Assembly: GCA_964527215.1 (NCBI GenBank)
Contig: CAZGNZ010000017.1
Span: forward strand, 1 to 64,000
DNA length: 64,000 nucleotides
Direction: 5' to 3'
DNA from: CAZGNZ01 sp964527215
GTDB taxonomy: Bacteria; Fidelibacterota; Marinisomatia; SCGC-AAA003-L08; JACNLC01
The notes under the pieces were generated by a model, which searched no databases, was not told the DNA's origin, and saw nothing but the letters and a program-made list of their open reading frames with translations. Position 1 is the first letter of the stretch; every line of letters starts with the position of its first letter. The translations under genes and the position numbers were made by a program. Shown piece after piece: positions 1 through 8,704 of this stretch.

Positions 1-358
1 AAATGCGAAGCATTTTACGCATAGATATTCTCATGAAATATTCGGGCTAATCCGGATATTCAGTGAAAACTGGTTGAATCATTGGTTAATAATCAACTTT
101 CACCCACAGGGTACTATATGGTTCGCTGGAATGCTTTGATTCATCCGTCCGGAGGTTACTTTATCCAGTTGATCTCACCGAAATTCACACAAACCCGGAA
201 GCTGTTGCTGTTGAAGTGAAACCCTGAAACAGTACTAAATTATCCCGTCATCAATTTGCCGCGGATAACGATCATGCCGGTTCAGATGCCGCGAAAGGTC
301 CGGATTCATTTTAAACCAGTCCAGTCAATATTATTCCTTCACCGGTGATTCGGAAGTC
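1..358. other. Intergenic region upstream of recG with a repeat end
   Basis: No gene is supported here. Bases 1-50 carry the end of a dispersed palindromic repeat: a hairpin with GCATTTT as its right arm, then TCTCATGAAATATTCGGG followed by CTAA. The same arrangement is seen near 8640-8690, and the terminal part also ends the 176-bp element at 8344-8519. The window cuts the left part of this copy. Bases 51-65 resemble the opposite end of the 176-bp element, so two element ends may abut. Nothing recognisable lies in 66-358. Confidence 0.6.
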
Positions 359-2410
359 ATGTACATCAAGGGCGTCGGTCCGCACCGGGCCGGTGTGCTG
401 GCGGAAATCGGCATCGAATCCGTCAGCGATCTGCTGCGCTACTATCCCAGACGCTATCTGGACCGCACCTCTTTCAGCAAGATCAATACGCTGCGTGTTG
501 GCGAGGAAACCGGCGTTGTGGGCCGGGTCGAATCATTCGGCATCAAGCGAACCCGCCGCCGAACCTATTTCCAACTGAACATCCGGGATGACACGGGATA
601 CCTGCAGTGCATCTGGTTCAATGCCATCTCCTGGATATCGGATAAATTTCAGCCCGGCAATCTCGTTGCCGTCTTCGGGAAAGTCGGCTTCTTTGAAGGA
701 CTGCAGATCACCCATCCCGATTTCGACATTCTGGATGACGGCGAAGATCCGGTGAATACAGGGAAAATCCTGGCCCAGTACTCCGGCAGCACTGCCTTGA
801 AAAAGGTCGGGCTGGAAAGCCGGGCATTCCGCCGCATCATTCGAACCGTATTCCAGCGTCTGGATCATGAAATACCGGACACCTTCACACCCGAATTCCT
901 GAACCGGCTGGGACTTGTTGATCTGGACAGCGCCACCCGCAATATCCACCAGCCTGAATCCCAGCCCCGCCTGAATCAGGCCATTCACCGGCTGAAATTC
1001 GATGAGCATTTCTATTTCCAACTGCTCATGGCGCTGCGCCGTCAGTACATCGAGGAAACCCCCGGAAGACAGTTTCCGGAGCAGGGTCCTTACGTGAAAG
1101 GCATCTACGATCAGCTGCCCTTTTCCCTGACTGCAGCCCAGATACGGGTGATGCGCGAAATCCGTAAAGACCTCAGCCGTCCCAGGCAGATGAACCGCCT
1201 GCTGCAGGGGGATGTGGGGTCCGGGAAAACCGTGGTCGCCATGCTCACTGCCGCTCTCGTCATCGGTCACGGTGCCCAGACCGCGGTTCTGGTTCCCACC
1301 GAGATTCTGGCGGAACAGCATTATGCAGGCATGAAGAAATACTGTGATCTTGTGGATATTCGAACCGCCATCCTCAAGGGCGGGATGAAGGAGAAAGAAA
1401 GAACTCAGCTGCTGGGTGACCTGCGGACAGGAGCAATCCAGCTGATTGTGGGCACCCACGCCCTGCTTCAGGAGGATGTGGAATTTCACGATCTGGGACT
1501 GATCATTGTGGATGAACAGCACCGATTCGGGGTCCGGCAGCGGAAAACCCTCATCAGCAAAGGGAATACCCCCGATCTGCTGGCCATGACGGCCACCCCC
1601 ATCCCCCGCACCCTGGCCATCACCTACCACGGTGATATGGATGTCTCCGTTATCGATGAACTCCCCGGGAACCGCCAGCCCGTCACCACCCGGGTGGTGA
1701 AACCGGAACAGCTGCCGAAAGTGACGGAATTCGCCCGGAAGGAGCTGACTCGGGGCAGACAGGTTTTCGTGATATTCCCCCTGATTGATGATTCCGAAAA
1801 TCTGGATTTGAAAGCGGCGGAATCCGGTTATCAGCAGATGCAGAAGGAATTTGGCGATTTCTCTGTCGGCTTCATCCACGGCCGAATGAAACCGGAGCAG
1901 CGCGAAGAAGTGATGCAGGCCTTCTCCCGGAACGACATCCATCTGCTGGTTTCCACCACGGTGGTGGAAGTGGGTATCGACATCCCCAATGCCACGGTGA
2001 TGATTGTGGAAAATGCAGAGCGGTTCGGACTGGCACAGCTGCACCAGCTGCGGGGCCGCATCGGCCGGGGAACGCATAAAAGCTGGTGCATTCTCATCCA
2101 GCGCAAAAGAACCGAAGAATCCGACCGGCGTTTGAAAATCATGGCCCGGACCGCCAACGGGTTCGAGATATCCGACGAAGACTTGAAAATCAGGGGACCC
2201 GGAGAATTCTTCGGCACCCAGCAGCACGGCTTCGCGCGATCCCGGCTGGTGGACCTGATCAACGATACCGCCATTATTCGACTGGCCCGGAAATCCGCAT
2301 TCGATCTGATCGCAGACGACCCCCACCTTCGGAAATCCCGGAATAAGGGTATCCGGACTCATTTCATTCGCTATTACAAAGACCTGCTTGAATTCATAAA
2401 TATTGATTAA
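359..2410 (+). CDS. recG: ATP-dependent DNA helicase RecG
   Basis: RecG is a monomeric superfamily 2 helicase that drives branch migration and regression of stalled replication forks and Holliday junctions. The 683-aa protein is close to the usual length of about 690. It starts with the family's helix-hairpin motif (IKGVGPHRA), followed by the OB-fold wedge domain (about residues 60-160). The helicase core has Walker A GDVGSGKT near 284-291, motif II DEQH near 385, motif III TATPIPRT, and the motif VI region RGRIGRG. The C-terminal RecG-specific region (FGTQQHG) is also present. The frame stays open about 90 bases upstream but has no ATG or GTG there, so the ATG at 359 was chosen. It sits unusually close to the first motif, so the real start could be a rare upstream codon. 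Confidence 0.97.
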   Translation: MYIKGVGPHRAGVLAEIGIESVSDLLRYYPRRYLDRTSFSKINTLRVGEETGVVGRVESFGIKRTRRRTYFQLNIRDDTGYLQCIWFNAISWISDKFQPGNLVAVFGKVGFFEGLQITHPDFDILDDGEDPVNTGKILAQYSGSTALKKVGLESRAFRRIIRTVFQRLDHEIPDTFTPEFLNRLGLVDLDSATRNIHQPESQPRLNQAIHRLKFDEHFYFQLLMALRRQYIEETPGRQFPEQGPYVKGIYDQLPFSLTAAQIRVMREIRKDLSRPRQMNRLLQGDVGSGKTVVAMLTAALVIGHGAQTAVLVPTEILAEQHYAGMKKYCDLVDIRTAILKGGMKEKERTQLLGDLRTGAIQLIVGTHALLQEDVEFHDLGLIIVDEQHRFGVRQRKTLISKGNTPDLLAMTATPIPRTLAITYHGDMDVSVIDELPGNRQPVTTRVVKPEQLPKVTEFARKELTRGRQVFVIFPLIDDSENLDLKAAESGYQQMQKEFGDFSVGFIHGRMKPEQREEVMQAFSRNDIHLLVSTTVVEVGIDIPNATVMIVENAERFGLAQLHQLRGRIGRGTHKSWCILIQRKRTEESDRRLKIMARTANGFEISDEDLKIRGPGEFFGTQQHGFARSRLVDLINDTAIIRLARKSAFDLIADDPHLRKSRNKGIRTHFIRYYKDLLEFINID

Positions 2411-2605
2411 AATTGAGGTCTGTATTTACGGTTGTTTTTTATTGAAACAATCCGGTATCAGGAAGTATGACTGATACCGCGACCGGCAAAGACATTGGAT
2501 GACTTGTCAGCCGAAGCACCATCAGGATTTACACATTTCAATTATCGCCGCCTGACCGGATGAAATCATCCCTCGTCAGGCCGGCGGATTAACCGGGGAA
2601 TTATC

Positions 2606-5404
2606 TTGTTCTCAGATTACACCAAAATCAACCGCGTTCTGGCAGGACTGGCATTTCTGCTGTCCTTCATCATTTACATCACCACCATGGCGCCCACCAC
2701 CTCTTTCTGGGATTGTGGAGAATTCATTGCCACTTCAGTGATAATGGGTGTTCCCCATCCGCCGGGAACCCCGCTGTTTCTGCTGATCGGGAATTTGTTT
2801 TCGAATCTGCCCACTTATGCCGACATCGGTGCCCGGGTCAATCTGATATCCCCCATCGCCAGTGCTCTGGCAGTGGCGTTGACCTACCTGATTGTGGTCA
2901 TGTTGGTTGAAGAATGGCGCGGACCGGTGAAAAACCGTGCAGATGCCATCATTGCCTACAGTTCCGGTTTTCTGGCCGCCATGACGTTTGCCGTTACCGA
3001 CTCTCACTGGTTCAATGCCGTGGAAGCGGAAGTGTATTCTCTTTCAACCTTCTTCACGGCCATCGTGGTCTGGCTGATCCTGCGCTGGGCCCGGAACGAA
3101 GGCAAAGCCGGCAATGTGCGCTACATTCTCATTATTGCCTACATCTTCGGTCTGGCCATCGGCATCCACCTGCTGAATCTCCTGGCCCTGCCGTTTATCG
3201 CACTCATCATTTATTACAAAAAACACAAATTCACCCCCATCACCTTTCTGTATGTGGTGGGTTTGACCGGTCTGGTATTTCTGGTAATCTACCAGGGCAT
3301 CATTAAGGGTCTGCCCTTTCTGGCGGATCAGTTCGGTCTGTGGGCACCCATTGCGGCCATTGTTCTGGTTTTTGCTGGGGCGGCCTGGTCTATCTGGCAG
3401 CAGAAATTTTTCACCGCTACCATCTTTGCATCACTGGTATTGATTCTGATGGGATTTTCAACCTACACCACCATATTTATCCGGGCCAACCAGCGACCGG
3501 CCATCAATGAAAACAATCCTGACACCTTTGAACGGGCCGTAAAGTACATGAACCGTGAACAGTACGGCGAGTGGTCCATCATTGACCGGTCCGCAACCCT
3601 GCAGCGTCCGGAATGCTCCTACTGGAAGCGCTATACGCTGAACCGCGCCAATCCGTCCTCAAAAGAAGTATTCAATTTCTTCTGGGAATATCAGGTCAAG
3701 GAAATGTACATGCGGTACTTTGCCTGGCAGTTTGTGGGCCGGGGAGATTTCAACTGGCCGGTGGTGAATTTGAAAGGCACTCTGATCAAATACAAGGAGG
3801 GTATCAATCTCTGGAGGTACGGACTGCCGCTGGCCTTTTTACTGGGTCTGTACGGCATGATCAATCACCTGGCAATTCTGGACCGGAAAAGGGGGCTGGC
3901 CGTTCTGGCCCTGTTTATTATGACGGGCCTTCTGATAGTGGTGTATCTGAACCAGTATGATCCTCAGCCGCGGGAGCGGGATTATTCATACGTGGGCAGT
4001 TTCTTTGCGTTTTCGCTCTGGATCGGAGTGGGCATTGCCGACATCCTCCAACGGCTTCAGAAACTGAAATTCGGTTCGGATCAGCTGCGAAGCGCTGCAT
4101 CGCTGGCTGTGGTGGGGCTGCTGCTGATTCTGATGCCTGTCCGAATGCTGGCCGAAGATCACCACGAACATGACCGAAAGGGTAATTTCGTCGCCTGGGA
4201 CTATGCATACAACATGCTGAACAGCTGCGAACCCAATGCCATTCTGTTTACCAATGGCGACAATGATACTTTTCCGCTCTGGTATCTTCAGGAAGTCCGC
4301 GGTATTCGCAAGGATGTGCGCGTGGTAAACCTGAGTCTGCTGAACACAACATGGTATGCCTACCAGCTGCGGGACGACGCCCCCCGCATACCGTTGAAAA
4401 TGAGCGATAAGGATATCGATCAGCTGATGCCCATTCCCTGGGAGAGCAAGGATATTTCCATTTTCGGTGTGAATAAAAAAGACGAGAAAATGGTGTGGCG
4501 TCTTGATCCTACCTTCATGGGCAGATATCTTCGGGTTCAGGATCTGATGATCTATCGGATCATCAAGGATGTGAAATGGGAACGCCCCATTTATTTTGCG
4601 GTCACTGTCTCACCAGACAATCAGATCGGGCTGGATAAATATCTCCAGATGGAAGGTCTTGTGTACCGGGTCAATCCCACCCAGGTGCCGGAGGTCAATT
4701 ACGACCGCATGAAGCAGCTGATCACTCAGACTGATGATTTAACCGAGATCATTGAAACCGCTGAAGACTGGGAACAAAAGGTTGCCGACGGCGGGGGAAT
4801 TTACCGATATCGGAACCTGGACAACAGCGATGTGTTTTTCAGTCATAATGTTCTGCGGCTGATCCAGAACTACCGGTCCGGATTTCTGCGTCTGGCATTG
4901 GACAATGTCTATTCCCAGCGGCCGGACCGGCAGGAAGCCACCTACCGTCTTCTGAAGGAAATGGACCGCTATTTCCCCACTGAAACACTGCCAATCAACA
5001 ATCCTGATCTGGAAATTCAAATTGCCCGAATGTACAAGGAAGCCGGTGATTTGGAGGAGTTTGAAAAACGGCTCTGGAGCATTCTTGAATACCCGGGTCT
5101 GGGTCTTGATATCATGTACTATATCGGTCAGATGTTCATCAACGATCTCAACGATCCGCTTGCCGCTGTCAAGGTATTCAAACCTCTGCATGCCAATCCG
5201 GAATACGCCGGCTACTTTGAAATTATGATTGCGCTGGTCCATGCCTATGCCCAGGCCGGTGAAGCGGACAGTGCTCAGACAGTTCTGGAAAACTGGCTGA
5301 TGCTGAACCCCAACGACAAGGAAGCCCGGGAAATGCTGGATCTGCTGATGAGAGAACGGGGGTCGCTGGATCAGAATCCGCAGTCCGATGACCCCATCCA
5401 GTGA
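2606..5404 (+). CDS. DUF2723 family membrane glycosyltransferase (GT117-type), with C-terminal soluble domain
   Basis: A 932-aa multi-pass membrane protein. The N-terminal half (residues about 10-515) has many hydrophobic helices and carries the DUF2723 signature DCGEFIATSV near residue 36, followed by GVPHPPGTPLF. This is the GT-C-like fold of GT117, related to protein O-mannosyltransferases, which use lipid-linked sugars at the outer face of the inner membrane. The C-terminal half (about 530-932) is predicted soluble and ends in helical repeats resembling TPRs. The start is TTG at 2606, preceded by a GGGGA ribosome-binding site. A GT2 enzyme follows 44 bp downstream, which fits a role in glycan or glycoprotein assembly. 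The acceptor is unknown. Confidence 0.88.
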   Translation: MFSDYTKINRVLAGLAFLLSFIIYITTMAPTTSFWDCGEFIATSVIMGVPHPPGTPLFLLIGNLFSNLPTYADIGARVNLISPIASALAVALTYLIVVMLVEEWRGPVKNRADAIIAYSSGFLAAMTFAVTDSHWFNAVEAEVYSLSTFFTAIVVWLILRWARNEGKAGNVRYILIIAYIFGLAIGIHLLNLLALPFIALIIYYKKHKFTPITFLYVVGLTGLVFLVIYQGIIKGLPFLADQFGLWAPIAAIVLVFAGAAWSIWQQKFFTATIFASLVLILMGFSTYTTIFIRANQRPAINENNPDTFERAVKYMNREQYGEWSIIDRSATLQRPECSYWKRYTLNRANPSSKEVFNFFWEYQVKEMYMRYFAWQFVGRGDFNWPVVNLKGTLIKYKEGINLWRYGLPLAFLLGLYGMINHLAILDRKRGLAVLALFIMTGLLIVVYLNQYDPQPRERDYSYVGSFFAFSLWIGVGIADILQRLQKLKFGSDQLRSAASLAVVGLLLILMPVRMLAEDHHEHDRKGNFVAWDYAYNMLNSCEPNAILFTNGDNDTFPLWYLQEVRGIRKDVRVVNLSLLNTTWYAYQLRDDAPRIPLKMSDKDIDQLMPIPWESKDISIFGVNKKDEKMVWRLDPTFMGRYLRVQDLMIYRIIKDVKWERPIYFAVTVSPDNQIGLDKYLQMEGLVYRVNPTQVPEVNYDRMKQLITQTDDLTEIIETAEDWEQKVADGGGIYRYRNLDNSDVFFSHNVLRLIQNYRSGFLRLALDNVYSQRPDRQEATYRLLKEMDRYFPTETLPINNPDLEIQIARMYKEAGDLEEFEKRLWSILEYPGLGLDIMYYIGQMFINDLNDPLAAVKVFKPLHANPEYAGYFEIMIALVHAYAQAGEADSAQTVLENWLMLNPNDKEAREMLDLLMRERGSLDQNPQSDDPIQ

Positions 5405-5448
5405 ACCAAAACCAATCCCAATAACTGAGTAAACTTTTTGAGCTCTGC

Positions 5449-6495
5449 ATGAATCCCGCACCGCAGGTATCTGTTGTCATTCCGCATTTTAACGGATATG
5501 ACATCCTTTCCGACTGTCTGGTGTCGCTGGCACGTTCCGGCTACGATGCACTGGAGGTCATTGTGGTGGACAACGCATCAACCGACGGCAGCGGTGAGAA
5601 GGTCAGAAACGATTTTCCTGATGTTAAGGTCATCACTGCACCTGAAAATCTTGGATTTGCCGGCGGCTGCAATCTGGGGGCACGCTCCGCAGCAGGACCG
5701 TATCTTCTCATCCTGAATAATGACACCATTCATGAACCCGGCTGGATACAGCCCCTGGTTTCCGCCCTGGAAGAGGATTCCTCGCTGGCAGCGGTGCAGC
5801 CGAAAATTCTGAACCGCCACCATCCGGGTCGGTTTGATTATGCCGGAGGGTCCGGAGGGATGCTGGATGTATTTGTCATTCCGTTTGCCAGAGGACGTAT
5901 CATGGATTCCGTGGAACCTGACACGGGCCAGTACAACGACTGCTGCGATATATTCTGGGCATCCGGAACAGCTTTCCTGACACGATCTGAGCTGTTTCAG
6001 TCCCAGGGCGGATTTGATGAAATCCTGTTTGCCCATATGGAAGAAATCGACTACTGCTGGCGGCTTCAGCTCCAGGGATACCGTATCGCTGCAGTTCCGG
6101 CCGGCGTGGTTTACCATTTGGGCGGTGCCACTCTTCAGTATCAGTCCCCGTTTAAAACGTACCTGAACCACCGCAACAGCCTGATCCTGCTGCTGGGAAA
6201 TTATGAATTCATGAATGCGGTGTACCTGGGTATCGGTCGGTTGGCAATGGAAGTGGTTTCATTTGCAAAAGAACTTGCAGTCGGACGGCCGCGCCATGCT
6301 GCCGCCCATATAAAAGCAGTTTACTTTATTGTGATTAAATGCGGTATCATATTCCGAAGACGACGGAGAATCCGGAAAATTCGCCGGATCAAGGACCGGG
6401 AACTGTTTCACCGCATGTATCCCGGCAGTGTACTCATGAAATATTATGCTGAAGGAATACGGGAATTTTCTCAGCTAAACTATCGAATAAACTGA
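5449..6495 (+). CDS. Glycosyltransferase family 2 (rhamnosyltransferase-like)
   Basis: A cytoplasmic GT-A fold enzyme of 348 aa that should transfer a sugar from a nucleotide donor to a growing glycan. The N-terminus has the classic GT2 pattern: VSVVIPHFNG, then VDNASTDGS near residue 41. The NND metal-binding triplet lies near residues 90-92, followed by an acceptor-side region with EEIDYCWRL typical of rhamnosyltransferase-like GT2 proteins. A basic C-terminal stretch (FRRRRRIRKIRRIK) could bind the membrane surface. It lies 44 bp downstream of the GT117 gene on the same strand, so the two are probably co-transcribed. Donor and acceptor cannot be read from the sequence. Confidence 0.9.
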   Translation: MNPAPQVSVVIPHFNGYDILSDCLVSLARSGYDALEVIVVDNASTDGSGEKVRNDFPDVKVITAPENLGFAGGCNLGARSAAGPYLLILNNDTIHEPGWIQPLVSALEEDSSLAAVQPKILNRHHPGRFDYAGGSGGMLDVFVIPFARGRIMDSVEPDTGQYNDCCDIFWASGTAFLTRSELFQSQGGFDEILFAHMEEIDYCWRLQLQGYRIAAVPAGVVYHLGGATLQYQSPFKTYLNHRNSLILLLGNYEFMNAVYLGIGRLAMEVVSFAKELAVGRPRHAAAHIKAVYFIVIKCGIIFRRRRRIRKIRRIKDRELFHRMYPGSVLMKYYAEGIREFSQLNYRIN

Positions 6496-6638
6496 ATGAT
6501 GATCCGGACACTGCATACCATTCCGGAAAAAACACCAACACACCAGAACGAGCCAGTCATTCCACTTCACCATCATGCATAAACATATGCTTAAAGGATA
6601 AGCAACCAAACTGACAACCAAAAATATTTGGATAAATT

Positions 6639-8060
6639 ATGCTTGATACCAGACGTGAGGTCCGGCGGCTGTGGGGAAAACTGGAGTTTTCCTCTGTCCG
6701 GGCATTCATCAAATTCACACTGACGCTTCTCATCAGTTACCTCATTGCCCTTGTACCGGATTATCAGGGGTTGTCGGAAGCCGGTCAGATGACTTTTTTC
6801 ATTCTTCTTTCCGCTGCCGGCCTGTGGATCAGCGAGGCAATTCCGGCATTTTCCGTTGCACTGCTGGTGATTGCCATGGAAATATATATTCTCGGAAAGC
6901 CCGGCGGACCATTTGCTGAATCCGCCAAGGACTGGGAACTGTTTGTTCAGCCTTGGGCCAGCCCGCTGATCTGGCTGTTTTTCAGCGGATTTGTTATGGC
7001 TTCTGCAGCTTCAAAAACCCGGCTGGACCGCTGGCTTGCACGTCATGTTCTGGGCTGGTTCGGCGGACGTCCCAGTCATGTACTGCTGGGTCTGATGATG
7101 ATTACGTTCACATTCTCCATGTTTATGTCCAATACTGCCACCGCTGCCATGATGATGGCGGTTCTGGCACCCATTGTCGGATCCATGGACAATCGTGATC
7201 CTTTTGGAAAAGCCATACTGCTTGGGGTTCCGTTTGCTGCCAACATCGGGGGCATGGGAACCATCATCGGCAGTCCGCCCAATGCCATTGCGGCCGGTTC
7301 ACTGTCATGCACTCAGGTCAATTTTGCCACCTGGATGCTGTCCGGTCTGCCGCCGGCCCTGGTTCTTGCCGCCGTCGCGTATTTCTATCTGCTTCGAAAA
7401 TATCCGTCTTTTACTGACTCGATTGATATCACGGCCCTTCAGGATCAGTCCTACCAGAGCGCTCAGCTGCCTAACTGGAAAAAACTGCTGGTGATGTTTG
7501 TATTCATTTTAACGGTGCTTCTGTGGATGACCGGTCCGCTGCACGGAATTCCCACAACGGTCGTGTCGTTTATTCCCATTACGGTGTTTTCCGTCGCCCG
7601 GGTCACATGTGTGGATGATATTCGCGGTCTGAGCTGGGAAGTTCTGCTGCTGATGACGGGAGGACTGTCACTGGGAGTGGCTGTCGCCAAAACCGGAGTG
7701 GCAGACTGGCTGGTTCAGATTCTGCCTATTTCAGGAATGGGATTGATTGCCCTGGCATTTACGTTTACCTATCTGGCAACCATCCTGTCAAATTTCATGA
7801 GCAATACAGCCGCTGCCAATATTCTTATACCGATCGGTGTGGCTGCCGGTGCCGGATGTCAGACCCAGGTGGTTATTGCCATCGCCCTGGGTGCCTCGGC
7901 CGCCATGTGCCTGCCGATATCCACACCGCCCAATGCCATTGCATATACTTCCGGGAAACTGCAGTCAAAGGATTTCGTCATTGGCGGAATCATCATCGGC
8001 CTGCTTGCTCCCATTCTGACCGTGCTGTGGTGTTCATTTGTCTGGGGCAAACTGCTGTAA
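6639..8060 (+). CDS. DASS/SLC13 family sodium-coupled anion symporter
   Basis: A 473-aa inner-membrane transporter with about a dozen hydrophobic segments. It has the two inverted family repeats: SNTATAAMM (near 164) followed by GSPPNAIAAG (near 211), and SNTAAANIL (near 388) followed by STPPNAIAYT (near 428). In the family these paired SNT and PPNA motifs form the sodium sites and the substrate site. Family members import di- or tricarboxylates such as succinate or citrate, or sulfate, with sodium. The exact substrate cannot be assigned. The gene stands alone, with a 143-bp gap upstream and a repeat-rich gap downstream. Confidence 0.92.
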   Translation: MLDTRREVRRLWGKLEFSSVRAFIKFTLTLLISYLIALVPDYQGLSEAGQMTFFILLSAAGLWISEAIPAFSVALLVIAMEIYILGKPGGPFAESAKDWELFVQPWASPLIWLFFSGFVMASAASKTRLDRWLARHVLGWFGGRPSHVLLGLMMITFTFSMFMSNTATAAMMMAVLAPIVGSMDNRDPFGKAILLGVPFAANIGGMGTIIGSPPNAIAAGSLSCTQVNFATWMLSGLPPALVLAAVAYFYLLRKYPSFTDSIDITALQDQSYQSAQLPNWKKLLVMFVFILTVLLWMTGPLHGIPTTVVSFIPITVFSVARVTCVDDIRGLSWEVLLLMTGGLSLGVAVAKTGVADWLVQILPISGMGLIALAFTFTYLATILSNFMSNTAAANILIPIGVAAGAGCQTQVVIAIALGASAAMCLPISTPPNAIAYTSGKLQSKDFVIGGIIIGLLAPILTVLWCSFVWGKLL

Positions 8061-8249
8061 ATCATTGATCCGAAATACCCAAACCAGTATTTGCAGAATA
8101 TTTAGCACGGATACTTCATAAAGTATCGAAATGAGATGACGAAACCTGTTGATTATGCAGGGCTTGCCAAGAGATTTAAATCCGCCAGTTAACGGGTTCA
8201 GTGAAAGGTACAATCGAGATAAAACTGTATTGTCGCGCATGTTCTTTTG

Positions 8250-8273
8250 GTCCTTTTCTTCGAAGAAAAGGAC
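8250..8273. repeat. Perfect 24-bp palindrome
   Basis: Twelve bases (GTCCTTTTCTTC) are followed immediately by their exact reverse complement. There is no loop and no T-run right after the stem. It could form a cruciform, an RNA hairpin for the upstream transporter transcript, or a dimeric protein site. It lies 190 bp past the transporter stop. Confidence 0.7.
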
Positions 8274-8343
8274 TTCCAAATTCATGGACTCAAGTAAGGC
8301 AGATGTGCAGTTTGCATCTGATCAATACATGTATGGTTACTAA

Positions 8344-8519
8344 CCCGGATAATTCATGAGACTTCGTAGTGAGATGATGAAAATGATTGATTCTACAAGG
8401 CATATGAAGAAAAATGAGTGAAATCGTACTGGACAGTACGTTGAGAACATTTTTCGAGTATAACGCTGTAGAATTGAGCAGATCCATCATCGGAATAGAT
8501 TTCTCATGAAATATTCGGG
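8344..8519 (+). mobile_element. 176-bp MITE-like element, copy 1
   Basis: A non-coding element bounded by imperfect inverted ends: CCCGGATAATTCATGAGA on the left, and TCTCATGAAATATTCGGG on the right. It is flanked by a 4-bp direct duplication, CTAA at 8340-8343 and 8520-8523. A second copy of exactly the same length lies inverted at 48934-49109, with about seven mismatches by eye and different flanks. Same-length copies, inverted ends and site-specific duplications are the marks of a transposed miniature element. No transposase is encoded in the window. Confidence 0.85.
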
Positions 8520-8527
8520 CTAATGAA

Positions 8528-8690
8528 CGGATTATCAATAAAACGTTTTGTACGAATTTGAGGTCAAATATCGAGCGTAATTGAAAATCCGTCTGCTGAC
8601 CGATGCTGGAGAATTGACCAGATCCATTATCGTCCGGAAAATGCGAAGCATTTTACGCATGGAAATTCTCATGAAATATTCGGATCAGGG
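8528..8690 (+). repeat. Dispersed palindromic intergenic repeat (family 2), copy
   Basis: This copy contains ATCGAGCGTAATTGAAA, then an AGAATTGACCAGATCCATTA block similar to one in the 176-bp element. A hairpin follows (AAAATGC, GAA, GCATTTT; 8639-8655), and the copy ends in TCTCATGAAATATTCGG like the 176-bp element. A related inverted copy lies at about 23420-23541 and a truncated one at 1-50. The boundaries are approximate. Confidence 0.65.
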
Positions 8691-8704
8691 GCAGCTGCGG
8701 TGAT

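Larger units (their letters stand above)
8061..8704. other. Repeat-bearing intergenic region between the DASS transporter and holB
   Basis: No gene is supported in this 644-bp gap between convergent genes. It contains a perfect 24-bp palindrome (8250-8273), the 176-bp MITE-like element (8344-8519) and a second repeat copy (about 8528-8690). Short open frames here overlap these repeats and show no protein family. Confidence 0.7.

Noticed and set aside
533..2362. 609-codon open frame on the minus strand opposite recG
   Set aside because: It mirrors recG exactly, has no family-like motifs and a histidine/glycine-rich composition expected from antisense reading of a biased coding sequence.
8034..8538. 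Small open frames around the 176-bp element, and similar ones at 48861-49118
   Set aside because: The frames are carried by the repeat and are not maintained at both ends; no protein family is recognisable.
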